Assembly (NCBI GenBank): GCA_014796735.1
Contig: JAAVIG010000230.1
Span: forward strand, 1-14,847
Origin: Oscillospiraceae bacterium
Lineage (GTDB): Bacteria; Bacillota; Clostridia; Oscillospirales; Ruminococcaceae
DNA: 14,847 nucleotides
Direction of reading: 5' to 3'
A program made the position numbers and the translations under genes. A model generated the notes under the pieces. That model had not been told where the DNA came from. It saw only the letters and a program-made list of their open reading frames with translations, and made no database searches. How positions within the stretch are numbered: the first letter of the stretch is position 1; the number at the start of each line of letters is the position of its first letter. Of this stretch, positions 1 to 7,691 are shown one piece after another.

Positions 1-34
1 AAAACGGGCTTCCGCAAAAGGAACGCCCGTTTTT
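1..34. terminator. Rho-independent terminator hairpin at left edge
   Basis: Arms AAAACGGGC (1-9) and GCCCGTTTT (25-33) pair, extended by TTCC (10-13) with GGAA (20-23). The loop is GCAAAA and there is one bulged C. A T run follows on the plus strand (30-34), and the left arm gives T's on the minus strand, so it could stop transcription in either direction. It lies 33 bases past the stop of the HD-domain gene, which reads leftward, so it most likely ends that gene. A plus-strand gene ending just outside the window could share it. Confidence 0.8.
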
Positions 35-66
35 GGTTATAATATTATTTCAACAAATTTTTAATG

Positions 67-579
67 TTACGCGGTCTTTACCTTACCGCTCAAAAACTTT
101 TTTTGCACGCCTTTGTTGCTGTAAGGCTCGATATGCAGCGTTTCAAGAACGGAGCAGTACTTATCCACCATACAAACCAGCCAGCCCTCACGGTTAAACG
201 GAACTCTTGTAAAGGTCAGCGGCCACATATGGGTAACTATTATGCTGTATTCCTTAGGCGTGATGTGAAAGACCTTACGGGCGTTTCCCGCCGCCACCAT
301 AGGGTGATTAAAGCCGTGAAGTCCCTGCTTTGCAATGTCTTCGGGTATGTCATGCCAGTCGTACAGGAAAAAATCGTGAAGCAGCGCGCCTCTGACAAGA
401 GCCTTGGCGTCGCAGCCCAGATTAAATATACAATTTAAGTAAAAGGCGTATTTTGCGACCATAATGCTGTGCGTTAACACGCTTACCGTGCCGTGCTGTA
501 TGTTTTCGGCGGAGGACAGCATTTTTTCGTCCTTCAGAATGGATTTTGCATATTCTTTAAATAAAGAATCTATATTCAT
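67..579 (-). CDS. HD-domain phosphohydrolase family protein
   Basis: 170-residue soluble protein with the metal-binding pattern of the HD superfamily: H37 in THS, the H68-D69 doublet in LLHD, and a distal D139 in MVDK. H92 (FNHP) and H117 (THMWP) are further candidate ligands. HD proteins of this size usually hydrolyse phosphate esters of nucleotides or related metabolites, but the substrate cannot be read from the sequence. No signal peptide or membrane segment is seen, so it is probably cytoplasmic. The ATG at 577-579 is preceded on the minus strand by GGGAGGAA about 10 bases upstream, which supports this start. It lies 83 bases downstream of the PF06541 gene on the same strand and may be co-transcribed with it. 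A hairpin terminator follows the stop. Family assignment is confident; the exact reaction is unknown. Confidence 0.85.
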   Translation of the reverse strand: MNIDSLFKEYAKSILKDEKMLSSAENIQHGTVSVLTHSIMVAKYAFYLNCIFNLGCDAKALVRGALLHDFFLYDWHDIPEDIAKQGLHGFNHPMVAAGNARKVFHITPKEYSIIVTHMWPLTFTRVPFNREGWLVCMVDKYCSVLETLHIEPYSNKGVQKKFLSGKVKTA

Positions 580-662
580 ACAGGGTGATTCCTCCCGATA
601 ATGGTTGTATGTTTTGGGTTTACGGTATCTGTATAAGGGGTTTTCAGGTATGCCCCAAAGAG

Positions 663-1343
663 TTAGGATCTGTTTTCTCCGTTTTCCGGAACTGTTTCCT
701 CAAGCTCACATTCCTCATTGCCACGGTTCAGCACGGCTGTGAAGTGTCCGAATATACGTCCCAGCCTCATTTTCTTTTCGGCAAAGGCATGTCTGATCTG
801 CTCGGGGGTGAGCTTGCTTCTTATTTCCTTCCACTTCATGCTGCTTTTAACGATCAGCAGTATATCAACGGCAAATACTATCATCATCACGCAGTCGAAA
901 AATATCATAAACGTACTTCCGACTTTATATCCCAAAAACTTCATAAACGGGAAAAGCATATAGATCATAAAAAGCGACAAAAATCCCCAACAAAGCGAGC
1001 TTACAAGACTTATGCGGTTTTTGTACACCAGCTTAAGCATACTGTAATCCCAGAATTGTCTTTTAAAAAGCTTTTCCATAAGATAGCCCGTAAAATACTC
1101 CAATATCGTACAGCCGATCATTCCCGCAAGAAATACGAAAAATCCGTTTGCCCTGAAAGGGTAGGAGCAAAGAATGATAATACAGCCGCCAAAGCCGTAA
1201 ATCGGAATATAGGGCCCTCTAAGCGAGCCTCTGTTTACAAATTTCCTGTGATAAAGCGATTCTACCGTTGTTTCGTGTATCCACCCTATAAAAGTGAATA
1301 TAAAAAACATAAAGACCCAATGTTCAAAATAAATATTTTCCAT
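663..1343 (-). CDS. PF06541 family multi-pass membrane protein (putative ABC-transporter type IV)
   Basis: 226-residue integral membrane protein with about five hydrophobic segments (roughly residues 9-22, 48-62, 67-84, 112-135 and 143-166) and a charged cytoplasmic-looking C-terminal tail (168-226). Two blocks mark the family that Pfam calls putative ABC-transporter type IV (PF06541): FVNRGSLRGPYIPIYGFGG at 35-53, and the block at 79-101 with LEYFTG and FWDYS. The family is common in Clostridia. To my knowledge it has no proven transport substrate and carries no ATPase motif, so the name should be taken loosely. The Shine-Dalgarno site is weak (GGAAATGGGAAA just before the ATG at 1341-1343). 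It is flanked by the zinc-ribbon protein upstream and the HD protein downstream, all leftward. The opposite strand carries a longer open frame (585-1373), but that is His/Lys-rich with no family signature. Confidence 0.85.
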   Translation of the reverse strand: MENIYFEHWVFMFFIFTFIGWIHETTVESLYHRKFVNRGSLRGPYIPIYGFGGCIIILCSYPFRANGFFVFLAGMIGCTILEYFTGYLMEKLFKRQFWDYSMLKLVYKNRISLVSSLCWGFLSLFMIYMLFPFMKFLGYKVGSTFMIFFDCVMMIVFAVDILLIVKSSMKWKEIRSKLTPEQIRHAFAEKKMRLGRIFGHFTAVLNRGNEECELEETVPENGENRS

Positions 1344-1377
1344 TTTCCCATTTCCGTTTTATTTTTTTTATAATGTT

Positions 1378-1406
1378 ATTATACTGTCGGGCAAAATATA
1401 CCCGAA
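1378..1406 (-). promoter_or_regulatory. Possible promoter for the PF06541 gene
   Basis: Read on the minus strand, a perfect -10 hexamer TATAAT lies at 1383-1378, with TTCGGG in the -35 position (1406-1401) 17 bases upstream. The -35 matches consensus poorly (first two bases). The placement, 35 bases before the start at 1343 and after the stop of the zinc-ribbon gene, fits an internal promoter for the PF06541 gene. No convincing terminator is seen in 1344-1441, so read-through from the upstream gene is also possible. Confidence 0.4.
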
Positions 1407-1441
1407 TGTTTGTAATTTGCCGAGTTGTTCGGAACATATTC

Positions 1442-2788
1442 CTATTCCTCCGCATGCGGAGCATCGGCGCTTTCTTTTGAGGCTTCCGTCTGAGCAGTCT
1501 CCTCATAAGGATGCAGACTGTTGTTTAAGAGCGAGATATTCGCGCTGCTCCAGCCATTTCCGGCATTTGCCTCCTTTATGCAGCGTTCCAGCTCGTTCTG
1601 ATTGCTTTTGAGTACCGCGGCTCTTCCTCTTTCCTCACTGTTTTCGGAATTTCTCAGACGCTCGTACTCATCGCTGTTAAGCTCCAGAAATACTTCGATC
1701 TTGCTTTCGTTGTCGTGATTCACCTTAACTCTGAACCAACGGGAAGCAACATCGTCGCCGCTTTGGGTAAAGGCTCTGAAAATACACTGAGAAGAATACG
1801 CTCCGTCATTTACGTAAGCCTCCGCTATGTAGATCTGCATACCGCTCGGGATCGCCCTTGTTACGACCGCGTCTACCGATCTCTGCGCAAAGGATTGGCA
1901 CTCCGGAACGGGAAGATCGGGGAAAATAAACATTTTTCCGAAATATCCTCCGCCAAGTCCCACCGCAAGCGCGATAACTGCGGCAATTACAACAGTTAAA
2001 GGAGATCCGCCGCCTTTTTGTTTTTTATCTTTTTCGGCTTTGGGCTTTTTTTCCTTGACGCGCTTTTCTTTTTTGGGTTTATCCTTAACGGGATTGCCGT
2101 GTTCGTCCACCTCGTACAGCGTAGGCTCGTCCTTACTGTTCTTTTTGCCCTTTGGGTCTTTTCTGCTCTTTTTTTCTTTTTTGCTTTTCTTCTCTTCCTC
2201 AGGCTCCGCAACCGGGGCGGGCACAGGCTCGGACATTGGAACGGGTGCCGGTGCGGAAGCCGGGGTCTGTTCGGCTTGTCTTGTGTTTTCATTCGGTGTC
2301 TGATCCACAATGCCGTTGTTTGAGGGCTGTGACGCAGAAGAAAAGTCTGGAAGATCGTCAGGGAGAGAACCGCCCGCTTTCGGAGGTGCAGGCGTGTAGT
2401 CGGGGACCTGAACGGACTTGTTTTCCGAAGCTTCGCCGTTAGAGGATAGGTTAATGATCCCGCCGGACTGTATGCCGTCTTTCTGCTCTTCGGACAGCTC
2501 GGGGGGCAGCTCTCTGAGAGTTACCTTTTTAAATACAGTCTCTTCTTCCTCTTCTTCTTCGTCTTCGTCGAAAATATCCATTTCGTCCAGCCCCAGCGAT
2601 TCGCTTTCCTCAATAAACTGAGAGGCGGAACGAAGCATTGCATCAATGGCGGCACTGTTATCTATGGGTGCGCCCGAAATATCGTTGTCAAAAAGCACGC
2701 TTGTCGGCGCGCCGCATGAGGGACAGTTTTCCATCTCCTGGGTAACCTCTTCTCCGCAGGCGGGACATTTGATCGTTTCGGTAGGCAT
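1442..2788 (-). CDS. Zinc-ribbon, single-pass membrane protein with charged and proline-rich linkers
   Basis: 448-residue protein, not recognised beyond its architecture. The N-terminus is a zinc ribbon with CPAC and CPSC knuckles (C8, C11, C22, C25). It is followed by a strongly acidic stretch (about 68-83), a Pro/Ala/Ser-rich linker (about 130-195), a Lys-rich basic region (about 199-258), one transmembrane helix (about 263-288), and a 160-residue C-terminal domain that should lie outside the cell by the positive-inside rule. The ATG at 2788 is chosen over an upstream ATG at 2950: AAAGGAG precedes it by 8 bases, and the longer form would add 54 residues of AT-rich, promoter-containing sequence. 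Clostridia often have zinc-ribbon proteins with a single membrane span, and these are usually annotated hypothetical. The gene is divergent from secA, with its own promoter. Function unknown; the ribbon may bind a cytoplasmic protein or nucleic acid. Confidence 0.85.
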   Translation of the reverse strand: MPTETIKCPACGEEVTQEMENCPSCGAPTSVLFDNDISGAPIDNSAAIDAMLRSASQFIEESESLGLDEMDIFDEDEEEEEEETVFKKVTLRELPPELSEEQKDGIQSGGIINLSSNGEASENKSVQVPDYTPAPPKAGGSLPDDLPDFSSASQPSNNGIVDQTPNENTRQAEQTPASAPAPVPMSEPVPAPVAEPEEEKKSKKEKKSRKDPKGKKNSKDEPTLYEVDEHGNPVKDKPKKEKRVKEKKPKAEKDKKQKGGGSPLTVVIAAVIALAVGLGGGYFGKMFIFPDLPVPECQSFAQRSVDAVVTRAIPSGMQIYIAEAYVNDGAYSSQCIFRAFTQSGDDVASRWFRVKVNHDNESKIEVFLELNSDEYERLRNSENSEERGRAAVLKSNQNELERCIKEANAGNGWSSANISLLNNSLHPYEETAQTEASKESADAPHAEE

Positions 2789-2852
2789 AGACACGCTCCT
2801 TTCATTAAGAAGGATATGTATATTTATTTTAATTAATTTACATACACTAAAT

Positions 2853-2881
2853 ATTTTATCATTATTGCGGCAAAATGTCAA
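2853..2881 (-). promoter_or_regulatory. Promoter for the zinc-ribbon protein gene
   Basis: On the minus strand, TTGACA (2881-2876) and TAAAAT (2858-2853) are separated by exactly 17 bases. The -35 is perfect and the -10 matches five of six positions of the housekeeping sigma consensus. It lies 65 bases before the ATG at 2788 and so leaves a short AT-rich leader. Confidence 0.75.
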
Positions 2882-2950
2882 TGGCTGTTTAAAGAAAAAT
2901 CTCCAAACTCTAAACTTTTTCAAACTTCCAAACTTTTCCTGAACAAACAT

Positions 2951-2979
2951 TTGACATTTTTACTTAAAGGGTGTATAAT
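2951..2979 (+). promoter_or_regulatory. Consensus housekeeping promoter for secA
   Basis: TTGACA (2951-2956) and TATAAT (2974-2979) with a 17-base spacer form a perfect sigma-70/sigma-A promoter. The expected start point near 2986 gives a leader of about 65 bases before the secA ATG. A perfect match suggests strong expression, as fits an essential translocase and any genes co-transcribed with it. Confidence 0.9.
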
Positions 2980-3004
2980 AAAACAGAATATTTATCATAT
3001 GCCG

Positions 3005-3034
3005 ATAAAACCCACAAAAATAAAACCCGCAAAA
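3005..3034 (+). repeat. 15-bp tandem duplication in the secA leader
   Basis: ATAAAACCCACAAAA (3005-3019) is followed directly by ATAAAACCCGCAAAA (3020-3034), with 14 of 15 positions identical. The second copy runs into the Shine-Dalgarno site AAAGGAAGG (3032-3040), so the duplication sits in the untranslated leader just before the ribosome-binding site. Confidence 0.75.
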
Positions 3035-3050
3035 GGAAGGAAAAAAACAA

Positions 3051-5780
3051 ATGGGCTTAATGGATAAGATTTTCGGAAGCTACTCCGAAAAGGAGCTTAA
3101 AAGAATAGAAGCTAAAAAGCAGGCTACTTTGGATCTGGAGCCTAAGTACGCCGCCATGAGCGATAAGGAATTACAGGAACAGACCGCTGTTTTAAAGGAA
3201 AGACTTGCCAAGGGCGAAACTCTTGACGATCTGCTGCCTGACGCGTTCGCGGTGTGCAGAGAAGCAATGTGGCGCGTTATTGCAATAAAACCCTATCCCG
3301 TGCAGATATTGGGCGGTATCGTTTTACATCAGGGACGTATCGCCGAAATGAAGACAGGCGAAGGCAAAACCTTTGTTGCTGCTCTTCCCTCTTATCTGAA
3401 CGCGCTGTCGGGAAAGGGCGTGCATGTTGTTACCGTCAACGATTATCTTGCAAAGCGCGACAGCGAGCAGATAGGACGGGTACACAGATTTTTAGGTCTT
3501 ACCGTGGGACTTATAGTACACGGAAAAAACAACGATGAGCGCAGAAGGGCTTATAACAGCGATATAACCTACGGCACAAACAACGAATTCGGCTTTGACT
3601 ACCTCCGCGACAACATGGTGGTAAGAAAACAGGACTTGGTTCAGCGCGAGCATAACTTCGCCATCGTGGACGAGGTCGACTCGATCCTGATAGACGAAGC
3701 GCGTACCCCTCTTATTATTTCGGGCCCCGGAGACAAGTCCACCGACCTTTACGAAAAGGCGGATAAATTCGCAGCGGGATTAAAGAGCTACACAATGGTG
3801 GAGACCGATTCAAAGGAAAATCAAGACGATTACGACGGAGATTACCTTATAGACGAAAAGGCGAAAAGCGCAACGCTGCTCCCGAGAGGCGTTAAAAAGG
3901 CGGAGCAGCATTTCGGCGTTGAAAATCTTATGGATCCCGACAACCTTACCTTGCTCCACCACATAAATCAGGCAATAAAGGCGCACGGAATAATGCACCT
4001 TGACGTTGACTATGTTGTAAAGGACGACGAGATCATTATCGTTGACGAGTTTACGGGACGTCTGATGTTCGGCAGACGCTTTAACGAGGGACTGCATCAG
4101 GCGATAGAGGCAAAAGAGGGCGTAAAGGTAAAGAATGAGAGCAAGACCCTTGCCACCATTACCTTCCAGAATTTCTTCCGCCTTTACGATAAGCTTTCCG
4201 GTATGACGGGTACCGCAATGACCGAGGAGGACGAGTTCAGGGGCATTTATAAGCTGGACGTTATCGAGGTTCCCACCAATAAACCCGTAATAAGAGAGGA
4301 TCATCAGGATCAGGTGTACAAGACCGAAAACGGCAAGTTCAACGCCGTTATCGAGCAGATAAAGGCTTGTCACGAAAAGGGTCAGCCCGTGCTTGTGGGT
4401 ACCATTTCGATCGAGAAATCCGAGCTTTTGTCCAAGATGTTAAAGAGAACGGGCATAAAGCACGAGGTATTGAACGCCAAGAATCACGAGAGAGAAGCGG
4501 AGATAGTAGCGCAGGCGGGTAAAAAGGGCGCGGTCACTATCGCCACCAACATGGCGGGACGCGGTACCGATATTATGTTGGGAGGCAACCCCGAGTATCT
4601 GGCAAAGGCCAAGATGCGCAAAATGGAGATAGACGACGAGTTGATAAACGAGGCTACCGGCTTCTCGGAGACCGACGACGAAAATATTATCGAAGCGAGA
4701 CGCTTGTTTAAAGAGCTTAACGATAAATTCAAGGAGGAGATCGCTCCCGAGGCGGAGGAGGTACGCAATGCGGGCGGCTTGTACATTTTAGGTACGGAGC
4801 GCCACGAATCGAGACGTATCGACAACCAGCTCAGAGGCCGTGCGGGACGTCAGGGAGATCCCGGCGAAAGCTGCTTCTTTATCTCAATGGAAGACGATCT
4901 TATGAGAATTTTCGGCGGCGACCGTATTCAGGCAATGATGGAAACCCTGCGAATCGACGAGGATATGCCCATCGAAAACAAGGTGCTTACCAGAACCATT
5001 GAGTCCTCTCAAAGAAAAATCGAGGGCAGAAACTATTCTATACGTAAGAACGTGCTTGATTTCGACGACGTTATGTCTCAGCAGAGAGCTACCATTTACT
5101 CTCAGCGCGCAAAGGTGCTTAACGGCGAGGACGTGAGCGGAAGCATCAAGTCCATGATGAAGGAATATATCACCGAGACCGTTAACCAGTTCTGTCAGGG
5201 CGACCTGCCGGAGGATTGGAACATTGAGGGACTTCGCGACAGCTTAATGGGCTTTGTCACCACTCCCGAGGACCTGCGCTACACCAAGAGCGAAAGAGAG
5301 GAGCTTGAAAAGGAAAAGGTTGAGGAATTCCTCCAAAACCGCATCATGGAGCTGTACGAAGCAAAGGAGCAGGAGATCACGCCTCAGATAATGAGAGAGG
5401 TGGAGCGCGTAGTACTGCTTAAAAACGTTGATATGAAGTGGATGAACCATATCGACGCTATGGACGATCTTAAAAAGGGTATTTACCTTCGTTCCATGGG
5501 ACAGAAGGATCCTGTGGTAGAGTACAGGCTTGAGGGCTTCGCGATGTTTGACGACATGATCGCTTCCATACGCGAGGATACCGTCAGAATGATACTGACC
5601 GTCAAGGTGCGCAAGGAAGAGCCCCCTCAGCGCCAGCAGGTGTTAAAGCCCGCTCCCACTCCTCCAACATCTCCCGCAGCTCCAGTTAAAACTCCTTCCT
5701 CCAAAAAGGTGGGAAGAAACGATCCATGTCCCTGCGGAAGCGGCAAAAAGTATAAGAAGTGCTGCGGAGCAGACGAATAA
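3051..5780 (+). CDS. secA: Preprotein translocase ATPase SecA
   Basis: 909-residue SecA, the ATPase motor that pushes unfolded preproteins through SecYEG. Nucleotide-binding domain 1 has Walker A MKTGEGKT (100-107), the TYGTNNEFGFDYLRDN block (173-188) and DEVD (207-210). The preprotein cross-linking domain follows from about 228. Domain 2 contains TNMAGRGTDIMLGG (499-512) and the GTERHESRRIDNQLRGRAGR block (from 581). Between these two blocks lies a charged insertion (about 515-575), like the variable VAR insertion of E. coli SecA that B. subtilis SecA lacks. This and a Pro-rich linker (about 855-884) explain the length. The tail is a complete SEC-C zinc motif (C893, C895, C904, C905), which binds SecB or ribosomes in studied relatives. 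AAAGGAAGG lies 10 bases before the ATG. No frameshift or missing motif is seen. Confidence 0.98.
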   Translation: MGLMDKIFGSYSEKELKRIEAKKQATLDLEPKYAAMSDKELQEQTAVLKERLAKGETLDDLLPDAFAVCREAMWRVIAIKPYPVQILGGIVLHQGRIAEMKTGEGKTFVAALPSYLNALSGKGVHVVTVNDYLAKRDSEQIGRVHRFLGLTVGLIVHGKNNDERRRAYNSDITYGTNNEFGFDYLRDNMVVRKQDLVQREHNFAIVDEVDSILIDEARTPLIISGPGDKSTDLYEKADKFAAGLKSYTMVETDSKENQDDYDGDYLIDEKAKSATLLPRGVKKAEQHFGVENLMDPDNLTLLHHINQAIKAHGIMHLDVDYVVKDDEIIIVDEFTGRLMFGRRFNEGLHQAIEAKEGVKVKNESKTLATITFQNFFRLYDKLSGMTGTAMTEEDEFRGIYKLDVIEVPTNKPVIREDHQDQVYKTENGKFNAVIEQIKACHEKGQPVLVGTISIEKSELLSKMLKRTGIKHEVLNAKNHEREAEIVAQAGKKGAVTIATNMAGRGTDIMLGGNPEYLAKAKMRKMEIDDELINEATGFSETDDENIIEARRLFKELNDKFKEEIAPEAEEVRNAGGLYILGTERHESRRIDNQLRGRAGRQGDPGESCFFISMEDDLMRIFGGDRIQAMMETLRIDEDMPIENKVLTRTIESSQRKIEGRNYSIRKNVLDFDDVMSQQRATIYSQRAKVLNGEDVSGSIKSMMKEYITETVNQFCQGDLPEDWNIEGLRDSLMGFVTTPEDLRYTKSEREELEKEKVEEFLQNRIMELYEAKEQEITPQIMREVERVVLLKNVDMKWMNHIDAMDDLKKGIYLRSMGQKDPVVEYRLEGFAMFDDMIASIREDTVRMILTVKVRKEEPPQRQQVLKPAPTPPTSPAAPVKTPSSKKVGRNDPCPCGSGKKYKKCCGADE

Positions 5781-5805
5781 ACAAGAATAACAGAGAGGTA
5801 TCATA

Positions 5806-7038
5806 ATGGATTTATTATTATCTACCGGTGCGCAAGCCGTAAACAACTATTCCGGCATCATCGATCTGAGCGCATATAATGGAGATCTCAGCGGAAACGT
5901 CGCCAAAACCAACGACGAAGAACTTACATTTTCCATGTATCTGTACACCAACGAAGCGTGCAGTGACATGACTTGGGGAAATGGGACGACAATAAACCTG
6001 CTGAGTTATTCCAAAGGCTTATATGATACCATACTCGGACTGAATATGGCCGATATAATAAACGCTCAGCCCCCAAGCGCTTCGGAGGAGATCAAGGATA
6101 TAACGGACGGCGGCAAGGATAACGAAAGCAACACGGACATTGAAAAATTTTACTCTCGAATCGCAGACAATGTTCCTTTCTCCATTGAGGAAGAAAAAGA
6201 CAAGGAAGAGCAATTCGGCGATATGTACGTAAAATCCTCGGCTTACCTTTACGCCTTTACGGAGGAAGAAAAAAGCACCTTGACCTATGACGAATACGCC
6301 GAAAAAAGCAAGGAAATTTTTAGCGGCATAAGTGCGGAATCGGGTTCTATCTGTGTTCCGATAGGCGCCGGCGAGCTTCCTCGGCTTATGGACAATATTC
6401 TGCGGGCACTGGCGGAGGGCAGGTCTTTTTCCGAAGCCTTGCAGGGTCAGATCGACAGCTACAGGGGAAGCGGCACCGCTTCCGCCGACCTTATTTGGGT
6501 AAATCCCGACAGCGGAGAGGTCACGGGGGCGTACAGAAAAGAAAGAGCCGTTGACGGCAGCGAGTGGACAACGCTGTTTGACGACGATAACGCGGTTTTG
6601 CGTTTGGCGGACGATTTCGCTTCATTTATAAGATACGCGGTTTTCGCTTTGGAAAGCGACGACCCCGAAAGAGTGCAAGAGTCTATTGAACACTTGAAGA
6701 ACAAGCAGGCATACGCGGATTATGGACGTTATATATCCGACGCAGACCCTCGTGCGGATATTCAGGGGATAATGGAGATTATTATCTCCAATTTGACCGC
6801 AGCGGGGGTAATAGGCGGCGGAGATACCGATAAGGAGACCGATGACGCCGATATTGCCGAATTGGGCGCAGCGGGTGATTCAGAAGAGGAGAACGGGGAA
6901 AATACGGAGACCTCTATTTTGATTCCCGATGATGAATCGGCTTCCGAATTAACTCCCAAGGAAGAATTAGAGGAAATACTCGACAGTATCGCGGACGGCA
7001 AAGGCGAGAATAACACCGGCGAAGAAACCGTTGCGTAG
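5806..7038 (+). CDS. Unrecognised acidic protein downstream of secA
   Basis: 410-residue protein that I do not recognise. It has no signal peptide, transmembrane helix or clear catalytic motif and is very rich in Asp and Glu. The N-terminal 85 residues are low in charge (Ser, Tyr, Asn, Leu-rich). Residues 90-135 look like an acidic linker, about 136-330 look like a folded, mainly helical core with one extended segment near 226-246, and 335-410 is an acidic, probably disordered tail ending in a short amphipathic helix (384-396). The ATG at 5806 has GAGAGG about 8 bases upstream. The gene starts 25 bases after the secA stop with no terminator between, so it is probably co-transcribed with secA. 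The next gene encodes another acidic protein of similar style, so the two may work together. Function is unknown. Confidence 0.75.
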   Translation: MDLLLSTGAQAVNNYSGIIDLSAYNGDLSGNVAKTNDEELTFSMYLYTNEACSDMTWGNGTTINLLSYSKGLYDTILGLNMADIINAQPPSASEEIKDITDGGKDNESNTDIEKFYSRIADNVPFSIEEEKDKEEQFGDMYVKSSAYLYAFTEEEKSTLTYDEYAEKSKEIFSGISAESGSICVPIGAGELPRLMDNILRALAEGRSFSEALQGQIDSYRGSGTASADLIWVNPDSGEVTGAYRKERAVDGSEWTTLFDDDNAVLRLADDFASFIRYAVFALESDDPERVQESIEHLKNKQAYADYGRYISDADPRADIQGIMEIIISNLTAAGVIGGGDTDKETDDADIAELGAAGDSEEENGENTETSILIPDDESASELTPKEELEEILDSIADGKGENNTGEETVA

Positions 7039-7099
7039 AAAATCGGGCAGAAATTCTCGGGTAAGGCCTTTTAAAATTTAATTTGACTGGGGGATCAAC

Positions 7100-7651
7100 A
7101 TGAATATCGGCTCTACATACGCACAAACCGGCACGCAAAGCGTTTACGCTCCGAAAAGAAACTCGGCAGCCTCCTTTGCCGCCGAGGATATGGGCATGCT
7201 TGAAAACTGCACAAAGACTATGCATATAAAAACCAAAGGCAGTGAACAGATAATCAAATTCAATCCCTATACGCTGGAAGTAGATAAAATTACCACTCCC
7301 AAAGATGAAAAAGATCACGATCCTGTTTATCTCAAGCTGAAAGCGGCCGGCCTCATCGATGACGATGAGGAGAAAGCCGATGAAAAAGCAAAGGGTTTTG
7401 ATGAAAGCCTGTTAGATACCGTGCGCTGGCATTACGCAAACCTGTTTGCGATGAAAAAAGTGTGGGAAACCGTGGTTAAAATAGAGGAAGGCCAGATGGA
7501 GGAGATTTTTGACCGTTTGGAACATAACACGGGCGAGGAGCTCTCCACCGAGGGTGTCACCGAAGGAGCTGTTTCAAGCACCGACGAGGCTTTGAATGTC
7601 GGTGAAAATCCGAGCGCGGAACAAAACGACGGTATACAGTCTGATTATTGA
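7100..7651 (+). CDS. Unrecognised small acidic protein, partner candidate of the preceding gene
   Basis: 183-residue protein without signal peptide or membrane helix. The N-terminus (1-30) is rich in Ser, Thr, Tyr and Ala and resembles the flexible starts of many uncharacterised clostridial cytoplasmic or non-classically exported proteins. Residues 45-67 look like a small beta unit (SEQIIKFNPYTLEVDKITT). Residues 75-145 are charged and helical, with an aromatic cluster (W110, H111, Y112, W122). The last 40 residues are acidic and probably disordered. GGGGGA lies just before the ATG at 7100. It follows the 410-aa gene by 61 bases and precedes the DUF1015 gene by 40, all on one strand. No family assigned; a structural or regulatory role is as likely as an enzymatic one. 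Confidence 0.75.
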   Translation: MNIGSTYAQTGTQSVYAPKRNSAASFAAEDMGMLENCTKTMHIKTKGSEQIIKFNPYTLEVDKITTPKDEKDHDPVYLKLKAAGLIDDDEEKADEKAKGFDESLLDTVRWHYANLFAMKKVWETVVKIEEGQMEEIFDRLEHNTGEELSTEGVTEGAVSSTDEALNVGENPSAEQNDGIQSDY

Positions 7652-7691
7652 TAAAAAATAAAGACTGCTTTACAAAAGAAAGGACTATAAC

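Noticed and set aside
585..1373. Plus-strand open frame of 262 codons, longer than the minus-strand gene beneath it
   Set aside because: His/Lys-rich with no domain or good ribosome-binding site. The minus strand encodes a recognisable PF06541 protein with membrane helices.
1426..1442. Small palindromes TGTTCGGAACA and GGAACATATTCC, resembling a LexA/SOS box
   Set aside because: They do not fit the Gram-positive box (GAAC-N4-GTTC), and they lie at the end of a gene rather than at a promoter.
1996..2621. Several overlapping frames on both strands rich in Phe/Leu, Ser or Arg/Lys
   Set aside because: They are shadows of the low-complexity Lys-, Pro- and Glu-rich linkers of the zinc-ribbon gene and have no motifs of their own.
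2905..2934. Four AAACT repeats in the secA/zinc-ribbon intergenic region, iteron-like
   Set aside because: Spacing is irregular (7, 10 and 8 bases) in AT-rich sequence; no origin or operator context.
3810..4373. 187-codon minus-strand frame inside secA
   Set aside because: secA is continuous and complete across it; the frame shows no family signature.
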